Below, piece after piece: positions 28,817-38,600 of a stretch of 64,000 nt of DNA. Location of the stretch: positions 29,457-93,456 of the forward strand of contig NZ_AULW01000051.1 of the NCBI RefSeq assembly GCF_000422485.1, read 5' to 3'. The notes beneath the pieces are model-generated. The model saw only the letters and a program-made list of their open reading frames with translations. It was not told the DNA's origin and did no database searches. How positions within the stretch are numbered: position 1 is the stretch's first letter; every line of letters begins with the position of its first letter. Made by a program: the position numbers and the translations under genes. The DNA is from Paenibacillus pasadenensis DSM 19293 (lineage in GTDB: Bacteria; Bacillota; Bacilli; Paenibacillales; Paenibacillaceae).

Positions 28817-30232
28817 ATGGATGTGGTCGAGCTGTCGCGGCTTCAGTTCGCGTCGACGACGATTTTTCACTTTTTCTTCGTGCCGGTCAGCATCGGGCTC
28901 GCGCTGCTGCTCGCGATCATGGAGACTCTCTACGTGCGCCGGGGAGACGAGACGTACAAGCGCATGGCCCAGTTCTGGGGCAAGCTGTTCCTGATCAACT
29001 TCGCGATCGGCGTCGTGACGGGCATCCTGCAGGAATTCCAGTTCGGCATGAACTGGTCGGACTACTCGCGCTTCGTCGGGGACGTGTTCGGCGCGCCGCT
29101 CGCGGTGGAGGCGCTGCTGGCGTTTTTCCTGGAGTCGACGTTCATCGGCATCTGGATCTTCGGCTGGGATAAAGTGTCCAAGAAGATCCATCTGCTGTCC
29201 ATTTGGATGGTCGCGCTCGGCACGACGATGTCCGCCTTCTGGATCCTCACGGCGAACTCGTTCATGCAGCATCCGGTCGGCTTCGCGATCACGAACGGGC
29301 GGGCGGAGATGAACGACTTCTGGGCGCTCGTCACGAACGGCCAGGCGCTCGTCGAGTTCCCGCATACGGTATTCGGCGCGTTCGCCACCGGGGCGTTCCT
29401 CGTGCTCGGAATCAGCGCCTGGAAGCTGCTGCGGCGGCAGGACACGGACTTTTTCCTCCGGTCGTTCAAGATCGCCGCGCTCGTCGCCGTCAGCTCCTCG
29501 ATCCTCGTCGCCTTCGCCGGCCACTGGCAGGCCCAGTACCTCGTACACACGCAGCCGATGAAGATGGCCGCCGCCGAAGGGCTGTGGGGCGAGAGCGGCG
29601 ATCCGGCCGCGTGGACGGTCGTCGCCAGCATCGATCCCGAGAACAAGGTGAGCAAGCATGAGCTGCAGATTCCGTATCTGCTCAGCTTCCTCTCCTACAG
29701 CCGCTTCAGCGGCGAGGTGAAAGGGATGAACGAGCTGCAGGCCGAGTACGAGCAGCAGTACGGCCCGGGCGACTACATCCCGCCGGTGCGCACGACGTTC
29801 TGGAGCTTCCGCATCATGGTCGCCGCCGGCATGGCGATGATCTTCATCGGCCTGTACGCCTCGTGGCTCATCTGGCGCCAAAAGCTCGCCGGCATGGGAC
29901 GCTGGTTCCTGCGGCTCTGCTTCGCCGGCCTGCTGCTGCCGCCGATCGCCAATACGGCCGGCTGGTGCATGACGGAGTTCGGCCGCCAGCCGTGGACGGT
30001 GTTCGGCCTGATGACGACGGCGGACAGCGTGAGCCCCGGCGTCACCGCCGGCGAGGTGCTGTTCTCGCTGATCGTATTCAACGGCATTTACGCGGCGCTG
30101 GCCGCCGTGCTCGTGTACCTGTTCGTGAAGGTCATCCAGAAAGGGCCTTACGCGTCGGCGGAAGAAGAGGCGGATTCGGGGCCGCTGCCGCCGCGCCGCC
30201 CGGGAAAGGAGGCGCCTCATGCTCACGCTTAG
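28817..30232 (+). CDS. cydA: Cytochrome bd ubiquinol oxidase subunit I
   Basis: 471 residues with about nine membrane helices. The N-terminus (LSRLQFASTTIFHFFFVPVSIGLALLLAIMET) carries the haem-b595 ligand His near residue 18. GWCMTEFGRQPW is the conserved segment near the Q-loop end. The catalytic subunit of a high-affinity terminal oxidase that reduces oxygen at low tension without pumping protons. AAGAAGGGG precedes the ATG. It overlaps cydB by 14 bp. A Rex operator upstream predicts induction when NADH accumulates under low oxygen. Confidence 0.97.
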   Translation: MDVVELSRLQFASTTIFHFFFVPVSIGLALLLAIMETLYVRRGDETYKRMAQFWGKLFLINFAIGVVTGILQEFQFGMNWSDYSRFVGDVFGAPLAVEALLAFFLESTFIGIWIFGWDKVSKKIHLLSIWMVALGTTMSAFWILTANSFMQHPVGFAITNGRAEMNDFWALVTNGQALVEFPHTVFGAFATGAFLVLGISAWKLLRRQDTDFFLRSFKIAALVAVSSSILVAFAGHWQAQYLVHTQPMKMAAAEGLWGESGDPAAWTVVASIDPENKVSKHELQIPYLLSFLSYSRFSGEVKGMNELQAEYEQQYGPGDYIPPVRTTFWSFRIMVAAGMAMIFIGLYASWLIWRQKLAGMGRWFLRLCFAGLLLPPIANTAGWCMTEFGRQPWTVFGLMTTADSVSPGVTAGEVLFSLIVFNGIYAALAAVLVYLFVKVIQKGPYASAEEEADSGPLPPRRPGKEAPHAHA

Positions 30233-31238
30233 CGATCTGTGGTTCATCCTGATCGGCGTCCTGTTCGTCGGCTTCTTCTTCCTCGAAGGGTTCGACTTCG
30301 GCGTCGGCATGCAGTCGCAGCTGCTCGCCCGCACGGAATCCGAGCGGCGCGTCATGATCAACTCGATCGGCCCGTTCTGGGACGCCAACGAGGTATGGCT
30401 GCTGACGGGAGCGGGCGCGATGTTCGCGGCGTTCCCGCACTGGTACGCGACGCTGTTCAGCGGCTTCTACGTGCCGTTCGTGCTCGCTCTCCTCGGCCTC
30501 ATCCTGCGCGGCGTGGCGTTCGAGTTCCGCGGCAAGGCGCAGAGCCTGGGCTGGAAAAGGACATGGGACGCCGCGATTCTGACCGGCAGCTTCCTGCCGC
30601 CGTTCCTGCTGGCCGTCGTGTTCGCCTGCTTCATCCGCGGCCTGCCGATCGATGCCGACATGGAGATGCATGCCTCGCTGCTGGGCGACATCGTGAACGG
30701 CTATACGGTGCTCGCCGGCATCGCCGTCGTGCTGCTGTGCAATGTGCACGGCCTGCTGTTCACGGCGCTGCGCGTCACGGGCGAGCTGCAGGAGCGGGCG
30801 CGGCGGCGCGCCCGGCTGCTGCTGCTCCCGACCGGCGTGGCGCTCGCCGGCCTCGTCGCCGCGACCGCATTCGAGACGGACATCTTCGACGTCCGCGGGC
30901 CGCTCCTCTACGCGCTCTGCGCCGTCGGCGCGGCGGCGCTCGCGCTCGCCTGGCGGCTGGCCGGCGCCGGCCGCGACGGCTGGGCGTTCGGCATGACGGG
31001 GCTGACGCTCGCGGCGATGGTGTCGTCCGTCTTTGTCGGCCTGTTCCCCCGGGTCATGGTCAGCAGCCTCGACGCCGCCTACAGCATGACGGTCGCCGGC
31101 TCGGCATCGGGCGCCTACTCGCTCAAGGTGATGACGATCGTGGCGCTGACGCTGCTGCCGTTCGTGCTCGGCTATCAGGCGTGGAGCTACTTCATCTTCC
31201 ACAAGCGCCTCCATGCCAAGGATCATCTGGAATACTAG
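30219..31238 (+). CDS. cydB: Cytochrome bd ubiquinol oxidase subunit II
   Basis: 339 residues with eight or nine membrane helices. The typical start LSDLWFILIGVLFVGFFFLEGFDFGVGM and FWDANEVWLLTGAGAMFAAFP are diagnostic of CydB. It pairs with CydA. AAAGGAGG lies inside the end of cydA, and the gene starts 14 bp before the cydA stop. Confidence 0.97.
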   Translation: MLTLSDLWFILIGVLFVGFFFLEGFDFGVGMQSQLLARTESERRVMINSIGPFWDANEVWLLTGAGAMFAAFPHWYATLFSGFYVPFVLALLGLILRGVAFEFRGKAQSLGWKRTWDAAILTGSFLPPFLLAVVFACFIRGLPIDADMEMHASLLGDIVNGYTVLAGIAVVLLCNVHGLLFTALRVTGELQERARRRARLLLLPTGVALAGLVAATAFETDIFDVRGPLLYALCAVGAAALALAWRLAGAGRDGWAFGMTGLTLAAMVSSVFVGLFPRVMVSSLDAAYSMTVAGSASGAYSLKVMTIVALTLLPFVLGYQAWSYFIFHKRLHAKDHLEY

Positions 31239-31272
31239 AACGAGATCAAGACGAAGGAGACGGTGAGCGCGG

Positions 31273-33057
31273 ATGGACCGGAACTTGCTGACGTACAAAG
31301 GAATCCGCAAGGCGCTGGGCCTCATCGGCGCGCTTGCCGTCCTGCAGACCGCCTGCATCGCGCTCGCGGCGGCGGGGCTGGCGGAGGCCGTCTCCTCGCT
31401 GTTCGCGGGACAACCGGCGAAGGAGCAATGGCGCCCGGCGCTGTTGTTCCTTCTTGCTTTCATGGGAAGGCATGGCTGCGCGGCGTTGTCCGCCCGCATC
31501 GCCTGGCGGTTCGCCGAAACGACGGCCGCCGCGCTGCGGCGGGCGATGCTGGAGCGGCTGCTGCGGCTCGGCTCCCGAGCTGCCGGCGACCTAGGCGTCG
31601 GCGGCTGGGTGACGCTCGCGCTGGAGGGGACGGGCAAGTTCCGCGCCTACCTCGAGCTGATCCTGCCGCGGATGGCCGGCATGGCGGCGACGCCGGCGCT
31701 GCTGCTCGTCTGCGTGCTGGCGCTCGACCGGCTGAGCGGCCTCATCCTGCTCGTGACGCTGCCGATCCTGATCGTGTTCCTCATCCTGATCGGCATGACC
31801 GCGCGCGGGCAGATGGACCGCCAGCTGGCGACGTACCGGCGGCTCGCGGGCCACTTCGTCGACTCGCTGCGGGGGCTGGAGACGCTGTTCGTGCTCGGCC
31901 GCAGCCGCTCGCATCGCCGCAGCATCGAGGACGTCAGCGAGCGGTACCGGGCGGCGACGATGAAGACGCTGCGCGTGGCGTTCCTCAGCTCGCTTGCGCT
32001 CGACTTCTTCACGATGCTGTCGGTCGCCTCGGTGGCGGTCAGCCTCGGCGTGCGGCTGGTGAACGGCCAGATGGAGCTCGTCACCGCGCTCACGGTGCTG
32101 ATCCTCGCGCCGGAGTATTTCCTGCCGGTGCGCCAGGTCGGCGCGGACTTCCACGCCACGCTCGACGGCAAGGAGGCCGGCGAGGCGATGCGCGCCGTCA
32201 TCGAGACGCCGGTGCCGGAGGCGAGGCTGCTCGGCGCGGCGGCGGAGCGGACTGAAGCAGAGGGAGCAGGGGCGGAAGGCGGGGCTTTTCCCCCGTATCG
32301 CGATCCGTTCGCCTGGGGGCCGGACAGCCGCCTGCGGCTGGAAGGCGTCGGCGTCCGGCATGGCGACGGTCCGGCCTCGCTGGAGAGCGTCAGCCTGGAG
32401 CTGCGCGCCGGCGAGCGCGTCGGCATCGTCGGGGCGAGCGGCGCGGGCAAGTCGACGCTGCTGGGCGTGCTGGGCGGCTTCCTCGCTCCGACGGAAGGCT
32501 CGGCCGTGCTGGGGGGCCGCCGCTGGAGCGGCTTGACGGCGGACGGCTGGCGTTCGCAGATTTCCTACATTCCGCAGCGGCCGCATCTGTTCGGCGGCAC
32601 GCTCGGCGACAACATCCGGCTGTACCAGCCGGAGGCGACGGATGAGGAGACGGCCGCCGCTGCTCGGGCCGCCGGCCTCGGGCCGCTGCTGCGCTCGCTG
32701 CCGCTCGGCCTGCAGGAGCCGATCGGCGAGGGCGGCCGGCAGCTGAGCGGCGGCCAGCGGCAGCGCGTGGCGCTCGCGCGGGCGCTGCTCGGCCAGCGGC
32801 CGATCGTGCTGCTCGACGAGCCGACGGCGCATTTGGACATCGAGACGGAATACGAGCTCAAGCCGTCGATGCTCCCTCTTTTTGAAGGACGGCTCGTCGT
32901 GCTCGCGACCCATCGGCTGCACTGGATGGAGCAGATGGACCGCATCGTCGTGCTGGATGGCGGCCGGATCGTCGAGTCCGGCACTCCGGAGGAGCTGATG
33001 GCGCTTCGCGGCGCCTACTATGACCTGGCCACGGCCGGATGGGAGGAGACCGCATGA
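31273..33057 (+). CDS. cydD: Thiol reductant ABC exporter subunit CydD (CydC in B. subtilis naming)
   Basis: 594 residues. An N-terminal six-helix exporter membrane domain (to about residue 310) is followed by an ATPase with Walker A GIVGASGAGKST, signature LSGGQRQRVALARALLG and Walker B IVLLDEPTAHLD. With its partner it exports glutathione or cysteine, needed for assembly of cytochrome bd. AAGGAG lies 13 nt before the ATG, a wide spacing. It is coupled to the next gene through ATGA. Confidence 0.93.
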   Translation: MDRNLLTYKGIRKALGLIGALAVLQTACIALAAAGLAEAVSSLFAGQPAKEQWRPALLFLLAFMGRHGCAALSARIAWRFAETTAAALRRAMLERLLRLGSRAAGDLGVGGWVTLALEGTGKFRAYLELILPRMAGMAATPALLLVCVLALDRLSGLILLVTLPILIVFLILIGMTARGQMDRQLATYRRLAGHFVDSLRGLETLFVLGRSRSHRRSIEDVSERYRAATMKTLRVAFLSSLALDFFTMLSVASVAVSLGVRLVNGQMELVTALTVLILAPEYFLPVRQVGADFHATLDGKEAGEAMRAVIETPVPEARLLGAAAERTEAEGAGAEGGAFPPYRDPFAWGPDSRLRLEGVGVRHGDGPASLESVSLELRAGERVGIVGASGAGKSTLLGVLGGFLAPTEGSAVLGGRRWSGLTADGWRSQISYIPQRPHLFGGTLGDNIRLYQPEATDEETAAAARAAGLGPLLRSLPLGLQEPIGEGGRQLSGGQRQRVALARALLGQRPIVLLDEPTAHLDIETEYELKPSMLPLFEGRLVVLATHRLHWMEQMDRIVVLDGGRIVESGTPEELMALRGAYYDLATAGWEETA

Positions 33058-35105
33058 GCCGGCCGCGCTGGATTACACCGTATCTGTCCCTCTACCGGTG
33101 GCGGATGCTGCTGTCGCTGCTGCTCGGCACGCTGACCGTCTTCGCCGCCGCGGCGCTGATGTTCACGTCCGGCTTCCTCATCTCCAAGTCGTCCACTCCG
33201 ATCGAGAACATCCTCATGGTCTACGTCCCGATCGTCGGCGTGCGCGCCTTCGGCACGAGCCGGGCCGTGCTGAGCTATGTCGAAAAGCTGTGCAGCCACG
33301 ACACGGTGCTGCGCATCCTGTCGAGCATGCGCGTGCGGCTGTATCGAATTCTGGCGCCGCAGGCGATGGAGCTGGCGGCGCGCTGCCGCACGGGCGACCT
33401 GCTCGGACTGCTCGCCGAGGACATCGAGCAGCTGCAGCAGGTGTTCCTGCGCGTCGTGTTCCCGGCCGCTGCGGCGCTGGCGCTGTACGCCGCCGTCGTC
33501 GCGGGACTCGGCCGCTTCGATGCCGGCTTCGCCCTGTTGGCCGGCCTGTACCTGCTGCTGCTGATCGCCGTGCTGCCGCTCGTCTCGCTGCTGCGGACGC
33601 GCCGCGCCCAGCGGCAGGTCAAGGAGCGCCGGGCCCGCTTGTACCGGTCGCTGACCGACGCCGTGCTCGGGCTCGACGACTGGATGCTGAGCGGGCAGCA
33701 GGCGCGCTTCCTCGGCGGCTACGAGGATGACGAGCGTTTCGTCGCGGCGGCCGACGGCGAGCTGCGCCAGTGGGCGCGCCGCCGCCAGCTGCTCGGCCAG
33801 GCGCTCGTCGGCTTCGCCGTCGTCGCCGTCGTCGCCTGGGCGGGCGGCGAGGCCGGAGCCGGGCGGCTCGAGCCGACGCTCATCGCCGCGTTCGCGCTGG
33901 CGGCGTTTCCGCTGGCGGACGCCTGGCTGCCGCTGTCCGAGGCGGCGGAGCGCATCCCCGCTTATCGCCGTTCGCTGGAGCGGCTGAGAGGCTTGCAGCA
34001 GGCGGGAATGAACGGGGAGGATTACTCGGTCATACAAAATGTTACCGAGGAAATGAGAGAATTCGAGATAAAGAAGGAGAATAGAGAAGGAGATGCAGTT
34101 AAGCATGCTAGAGAGCTTGCGGCAGCGGGGGCGGTACGGAACGGGCTGACGGGCGGAGTATCCGGCGGCGCATTCGGCCTGGCGGGGGGAGGCGGATGGA
34201 GCGGGACGGCCGCTGCGGCGGAGCGAGGACTGGGGAGCGAGAGCTTCCAGAAGGCTGACGCATCGGAGAGGCGGCGCAGGGATAGAAGCTTCCGAGGGAC
34301 GGCCGACGAAGGGAGCGCTCTGCATCTGCGCCGCCCGTCGGCGGTGACGGTCGAGCTTCGGGACGCCGGCTATCGCTACGGCGGCGAAGCTGCCTGCGCG
34401 CTGAAGCATGTCGATCTCTGTCTGCCGCAGGGCGCGAAAATCGCCGTGCTCGGCCCGAGCGGCGCGGGCAAGTCGACGCTGCTCAAGCTGCTGTTCGGCG
34501 CGCTGAGGCCGACCGCCGGGAGCGCGCGCATCGGCTCGCGGGCGGCGGCCGACTACGGCGAGCGGATCTCGGAGCTGGTCGCCGTGCTGAACCAGGATCC
34601 GCATCTGTTCGACGACACGATCGCGGCGAACATCCGGCTCGGCCGTCCGGAAGCGACGGACGCCGAGGTGGCGCGCGCTGCCTCGCTGGCGCGGCTGGAC
34701 GCGGTGATGGAGTCGCTGCCGCTGGGCCTTGCCACGCGAGTGGAGGAGGCGGGCAAGCGCTTCTCCGGCGGCGAGCGGCAGCGCATCGCGCTGGCCCGCA
34801 TCCTGCTGCAGGACGCGCCGGTCGTGCTGCTCGACGAGCCGGCCGCCGGGCTCGATCCGCGCACCGAGCGCGAGCTGCTGGCGACGATCTTCGCCGCGCT
34901 GGAGGGGCGGACGATCGTCTGGGTGACGCATCATCTCGCCGGCGTCGAGCGCATGGACGAGATCGTGTTCCTGGACCGCGGCGAGATCACGATGCGCGGC
35001 ACCCACGCCGAGCTGCTGGCGCGCGAGGAGCGGTATCGGCGGCTGCGGGAGCTGGACCGGGGCGATTTCCGTCGTGAAGCGGCCATCTTCAAGCGAAGGG
35101 ATTGA
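33054..35105 (+). CDS. cydC: Thiol reductant ABC exporter subunit CydC with an expanded linker
   Basis: 683 residues, about 100 more than usual. The membrane domain runs to about 320 (LMFTSGFLISKSSTPIENIL), and the ATPase has VLGPSGAGKSTLLKLLFGA, FSGGERQRIALARILL and VVLLDEPAAGLDP. Between them, coordinates about 34000-34325 encode a low-complexity charged, then Gly/Ala-rich, then Arg-rich stretch not expected in the family. Start ATG 33054 overlaps the cydD stop. It forms the heterodimer with the preceding protein. Confidence 0.9.
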   Translation: MSRPRWITPYLSLYRWRMLLSLLLGTLTVFAAAALMFTSGFLISKSSTPIENILMVYVPIVGVRAFGTSRAVLSYVEKLCSHDTVLRILSSMRVRLYRILAPQAMELAARCRTGDLLGLLAEDIEQLQQVFLRVVFPAAAALALYAAVVAGLGRFDAGFALLAGLYLLLLIAVLPLVSLLRTRRAQRQVKERRARLYRSLTDAVLGLDDWMLSGQQARFLGGYEDDERFVAAADGELRQWARRRQLLGQALVGFAVVAVVAWAGGEAGAGRLEPTLIAAFALAAFPLADAWLPLSEAAERIPAYRRSLERLRGLQQAGMNGEDYSVIQNVTEEMREFEIKKENREGDAVKHARELAAAGAVRNGLTGGVSGGAFGLAGGGGWSGTAAAAERGLGSESFQKADASERRRRDRSFRGTADEGSALHLRRPSAVTVELRDAGYRYGGEAACALKHVDLCLPQGAKIAVLGPSGAGKSTLLKLLFGALRPTAGSARIGSRAAADYGERISELVAVLNQDPHLFDDTIAANIRLGRPEATDAEVARAASLARLDAVMESLPLGLATRVEEAGKRFSGGERQRIALARILLQDAPVVLLDEPAAGLDPRTERELLATIFAALEGRTIVWVTHHLAGVERMDEIVFLDRGEITMRGTHAELLAREERYRRLRELDRGDFRREAAIFKRRD

Positions 35106-35178
35106 AAGAGGAGAATCGGCCTATTTTTTATTATGAATTTTTTTAATAAAATGGATGTCATTGGGAGGTGCTAGAAAA

Positions 35179-35409
35179 TTGAATGAAGAAGATGTGCAAC
35201 AAATCATTCAAAGTCTAACTAATTCTGCTGGCTCCAACCAAGAGATAGCGGGCAAGCTTCAATTCATGGAAATGTCCGTTTCTTCCATGGCCGATCAGCT
35301 TGAAGAAGCGAATCGGAATCTGGAGATTCTTCTCTACCTGATAGGTGCGATGATCGTCTTGATCGCGATCGGTCTGGCATTCCTGATTTTCAAAAAAGCC
35401 AAGTCTTGA
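35179..35409 (+). CDS. Small tail-anchored coiled-coil membrane protein
   Basis: 76 residues from TTG 35179, with GGGAGGTG ending 8 nt before it; ATG 35183 is out of frame. The soluble part (EEDVQQIIQSLTNSAGS, then MEMSVSSMADQLEEANRNLE) looks helical or coiled coil. It ends in one membrane helix, ILLYLIGAMIVLIAIGLAFL, and a KKAKS tail. The gene and its leader (TTTTTTATTATGAATTTT) are far more AT-rich than the cyd genes before them, so recent acquisition is possible. The family is not recognised. A strong terminator follows. Confidence 0.65.
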   Translation: MNEEDVQQIIQSLTNSAGSNQEIAGKLQFMEMSVSSMADQLEEANRNLEILLYLIGAMIVLIAIGLAFLIFKKAKS

Positions 35410-35451
35410 TCTGCGCGGGTTCGTGCCGAGACAAGCGTCGCTAGAGTTGCC

Positions 35452-35497
35452 AAAAAAGCCCCTGCGCCGCCGAAGCGGAAGCAGGGGCTTGCTTTTG
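35452..35497. terminator. Bidirectional terminator between the 35179 gene and fba
   Basis: AAGCCCCTGC (35456-35465) pairs exactly with GCAGGGGCTT (35481-35490), with an A run on the left and a T-rich right flank. Confidence 0.85.
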
Positions 35498-35506
35498 TTG
35501 GGAGCC

Positions 35507-36364
35507 TTACGCTTTGCCGGAAGAACCGAACTCGCGCATTTTGCCTTGAACCGTCGCCTTGATGGCGTCGCGGCCTGGGGCGAGGAATTTGCGCGGATCG
35601 TAGACTTCGAGGTCTTTCGTCACGATTTCGCGGACTTTTTTGGTGAACTCGATCTGGTTCTCGGTGTTGACGTTGATCTTCGCCGTGCCGAGGCCGATGG
35701 AGCGCTTGATGTGCTCGGTCGGGATGCCTGTGCCGCCGTGCAGGACGAGCGGCAGCTTGATCGTCTGGCAGATCTCTTCCATCTCTTTGAAGCCGAGGTT
35801 CGGCTCGCCTTTGTAAGGGCCGTGCACGGAGCCGAGGGCCGGAGCGAGGCAGTCGATGCCGGTGCGCTGCACGAGCTCGAAGCATTCCTTCGGATCGGCG
35901 TAGATGACGCCGTCTGCAACGACGTCGTCCTCTTGGCCGCCGACAGTGCCGAGCTCGGCTTCGACGGACACGCCTTTGCTATGCGCGTACTCGACGACTT
36001 GCTTGGTCGTCGCCACGTTCTCTTCGAACGGATGATGCGAAGCGTCGATCATGACGGACGTGAAGCCGGCGTCGATCGCAGCCTTGCACTTCTCGAAGCT
36101 GGAGCCGTGGTCGAGGTGGATCGCTACCGGTACCGTGATCTTCATCTCTTCGATCAGGGCGCTGACGATGTTTGTCACGACCTTGAAGCCGCCCATGTAG
36201 CGGGCTGCGCCTTCGGAGACGCCGAGGATGACCGGGGACTTCTCTTCTTCGGCGGCCGCGAGGATCGCTTGCGTCCACTCCAGGTTGTTGATGTTGAACT
36301 GGCCGACCGCGTAGTGCTCCTCGAGCGCCTTGTTGAGCATGTCCTTCATGGAAACGAGAGCCAT
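35507..36364 (-). CDS. fba: Class II fructose-1,6-bisphosphate aldolase
   Basis: A 285-residue zinc enzyme interconverting fructose-1,6-bisphosphate with dihydroxyacetone phosphate and glyceraldehyde-3-phosphate. Catalytic and zinc-binding motifs are visible: [48 protein letters not shown] and [16 protein letters not shown] lies 6 nt before the ATG. Monocistronic, with a terminator on the 3' side shared with the converging small gene. Confidence 0.97.
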   Translation of the reverse strand: MALVSMKDMLNKALEEHYAVGQFNINNLEWTQAILAAAEEEKSPVILGVSEGAARYMGGFKVVTNIVSALIEEMKITVPVAIHLDHGSSFEKCKAAIDAGFTSVMIDASHHPFEENVATTKQVVEYAHSKGVSVEAELGTVGGQEDDVVADGVIYADPKECFELVQRTGIDCLAPALGSVHGPYKGEPNLGFKEMEEICQTIKLPLVLHGGTGIPTEHIKRSIGLGTAKINVNTENQIEFTKKVREIVTKDLEVYDPRKFLAPGRDAIKATVQGKMREFGSSGKA

Positions 36365-36463
36365 TGTAACTCCTCCTAATGTCTGATGTCTGCAGCAGGT
36401 TTCTCCTCATGCCGGGGCATGAGAATGGCAAAGTAGGGCCTCGGCCCGTGCTTGTCTTTCGTT

Positions 36464-36490
36464 ATTTTAACATAAATGAGGGGCTTTGAA
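36464..36490 (-). promoter_or_regulatory. Probable fba promoter
   Basis: On the minus strand TTCAAA (36490-36485), a 15-nt spacer, and TAAAAT (36469-36464) with an extended TGT before it. The spacer is short. Confidence 0.45.
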
Positions 36491-36719
36491 CCTGCAATTT
36501 CAGACATGAATCGCGCGCAATTCGTTACGAAAAGAAGGCATTGGGCTTAAAATTCCGCTAAAGCGTGGCAATTATGCGCGATATGGAACAAGCTTCCTTC
36601 AGAATCCGGGCAGGCGGCAAGGCGGTTCCAGGGGAGCCGCCGGAGGCGGATTCGCTTGCGCCGTCCGGCAAGGGGTATACTGGAGGAAACGTTGGCTAGG
36701 CCAAGGAGGTCATCCAAGC

Positions 36720-38213
36720 ATGAGCGAAACGAAGGCAAGCGCCGCGGCGGCAGGCTGGCAGCTGGAGAACGGCTACGCCGAGCTGCCCGAAACGCTGTTC
36801 ACCAGGCAGCATCCGCTGCCGGTCCGCGCGCCCGCGCTGGCCGTGCTGAACCGCCCGCTGGCAAAGGAGCTCGGACTCGATGCCGACGCGCTGGCAGGCG
36901 CGGACGGAGCGGAGGTGTTCGCCGGGAACCGGCTGCCCGAGGGCGCCGAGCCGCTGGCGCAGGCTTACGCGGGGCATCAGTTCGGCTACTTCAACCGGCT
37001 CGGCGACGGGCGCGCGGTGCTGCTCGGCGAGCAGCGGACGCCTTCCGGAGGGCTGCGCGACATCCAGCTCAAGGGCTCCGGGCGCACGCCGTACTCGCGC
37101 GGAGGCGACGGGCGCGCCGCGCTCGGCCCGATGCTGCGCGAATACATCATCAGCGAAGCGATGCACGGGCTCGGCATCCCGACGACGCGCAGCCTCGCGG
37201 TCGCGACGACCGGCGAGCAGATCGTGCGCGAGTCGCTGGAGACCGGCGCGGTGCTGACCCGCGTCGCGGCGAGCCATCTGCGCGTCGGCACGTTCCAGTT
37301 CGCTGCCCAGTGGGGCTCGCCGGACGAGCTGCGGCAGCTCGTCGACTACGCGCTGCGCCGCCACGATCCGCAAGGGTGGAGCGAGGCCGAGGCGGCGGGA
37401 GCGGACGGCTCCGCCCGCGCGCTGCGGCTGCTGCAGGGTACGGTCGCGCGTCAAGCGCCGCTGATCGCGTCGTGGCAGCTCGTCGGCTTCGTGCACGGCG
37501 TCATGAATACCGACAACATGACGATCAGCGGCGAGACGATCGACTACGGCCCGTGCGCTTTTCTCGACCGGTTCGATCCGGCGACGGTGTTCAGCTCGAT
37601 CGACTCGCAGGGACGCTATGCCTACGGCAACCAGCCATATATCGCGGCCTGGAACCTCGCGCGCCTCGCGGAGTCGCTGCTGCCGCTGCTGCATGAAGAC
37701 CAGGAGCAGGCTCTGGAGCTGGCGGAAAGCGCGCTCGCGGCGTTCGAGGGCGCCTATCACGGGCACTGGCTGGCGGGGATGAGAAACAAGCTCGGCTTGC
37801 TCGGCACGGAAGAAGGCGACGAGGAGCTCGCCGCCGGGCTGCTGCGGCTCATGCAGGAGCAGGGCGCGGATTATACGAACGCGTTCCGCGCCTTGACGCT
37901 CGGGCAGGCTGAGGCGGCCGGGCTGGGCGGCGACGGGTATGCGGACTGGCTCCGAAGCTGGCGCGAGCGCCGCGGACGTCATGGCGACGCCGCCGCATCG
38001 GAGGCGCTCATGCGCCGCAGCAACCCGAGCGTCATCCCGCGCAACCATCGCGTCGAGGAGGCTTTGGCGGCGGCCGAAACGGGCGATTTCGGCGTCATGG
38101 AGCGGCTGCTGGCCGCTCTGGCCGACCCGTACGCCTATACGCCTGAGCAAGAGGAATACGCCGGGGCCGCCCCGGCTAGCGATCGTCCGTATCGGACGTT
38201 CTGCGGGACGTAA
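36720..38213 (+). CDS. selO: SelO-like protein adenylyltransferase (YdiU family)
   Basis: 497 residues, cytoplasmic. It has the pseudokinase-like SelO motifs [54 protein letters not shown] and [14 protein letters not shown], the last holding the metal-binding Asn/Asp. Family members transfer AMP from ATP to Ser, Thr or Tyr of target proteins in redox responses. AAGGAGG lies 11 nt before the ATG. Bacterial selO usually lacks selenocysteine, and no in-frame UGA is seen here. A 52-bp tandem repeat follows the stop. Confidence 0.94.
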   Translation: MSETKASAAAAGWQLENGYAELPETLFTRQHPLPVRAPALAVLNRPLAKELGLDADALAGADGAEVFAGNRLPEGAEPLAQAYAGHQFGYFNRLGDGRAVLLGEQRTPSGGLRDIQLKGSGRTPYSRGGDGRAALGPMLREYIISEAMHGLGIPTTRSLAVATTGEQIVRESLETGAVLTRVAASHLRVGTFQFAAQWGSPDELRQLVDYALRRHDPQGWSEAEAAGADGSARALRLLQGTVARQAPLIASWQLVGFVHGVMNTDNMTISGETIDYGPCAFLDRFDPATVFSSIDSQGRYAYGNQPYIAAWNLARLAESLLPLLHEDQEQALELAESALAAFEGAYHGHWLAGMRNKLGLLGTEEGDEELAAGLLRLMQEQGADYTNAFRALTLGQAEAAGLGGDGYADWLRSWRERRGRHGDAAASEALMRRSNPSVIPRNHRVEEALAAAETGDFGVMERLLAALADPYAYTPEQEEYAGAAPASDRPYRTFCGT

Positions 38214-38218
38214 GGGCC

Positions 38219-38526
38219 GGACCCGAGGCCACGGGCTCGAACCAAGGCACAAACCTGCCTTGGATCGGGCGGACCCGGGCTCGAAAGCCAAAACCAAGGC
38301 ACAAACCTGCCTTGGATCGGGCGAACCCGGGCCCGAAAGCCAAAACCAAGGCACAAATCTGCCTTGGATCGGGCGGACCCGGGCCCGAAAGCCGAAACCA
38401 AGGCACAAACCTGCCTTGGATCGGCGAACCCGGGCCCGAAAGCCGAAACCAAGGCACAAACCTGCCTTGGATGGGCGAACCCGGGCCCGAAAGCCAAAAC
38501 CAAGGCACAAACCTGCCCTGGATGGG
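38219..38526. repeat. 52-bp tandem palindromic repeat (six copies) after selO
   Basis: The core AAGGCACAAACCTGCC begins at 38244, 38296, 38348, 38400, 38451 and 38502 (periods 52, 52, 52, 51, 51). Each core folds as CCAAGGCA..TGCCTTGG, and the joining part contains CCCGGGCCCGAAAGCC. Units are about 90% identical. Confidence 0.95.
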
Positions 38527-38557
38527 CGGCTCATCTGCGGATGAGCCGCTCTTTTTT
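38526..38557 (+). terminator. Terminator after the selO repeat array
   Basis: GCGGCTCATC (38526-38535) pairs with GATGAGCCGC (38540-38549) around TGCG, followed by TCTTTTTT. Confidence 0.9.
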
Positions 38558-38600
38558 GGACATCTTACTCCTATATTCCAGATAAGGGAGACGATGAACG

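Noticed and set aside
36720..38213. Selenocysteine in SelO
   Set aside because: No in-frame TGA near the C-terminus and no SECIS-like context was noticed; the name reflects the family only.
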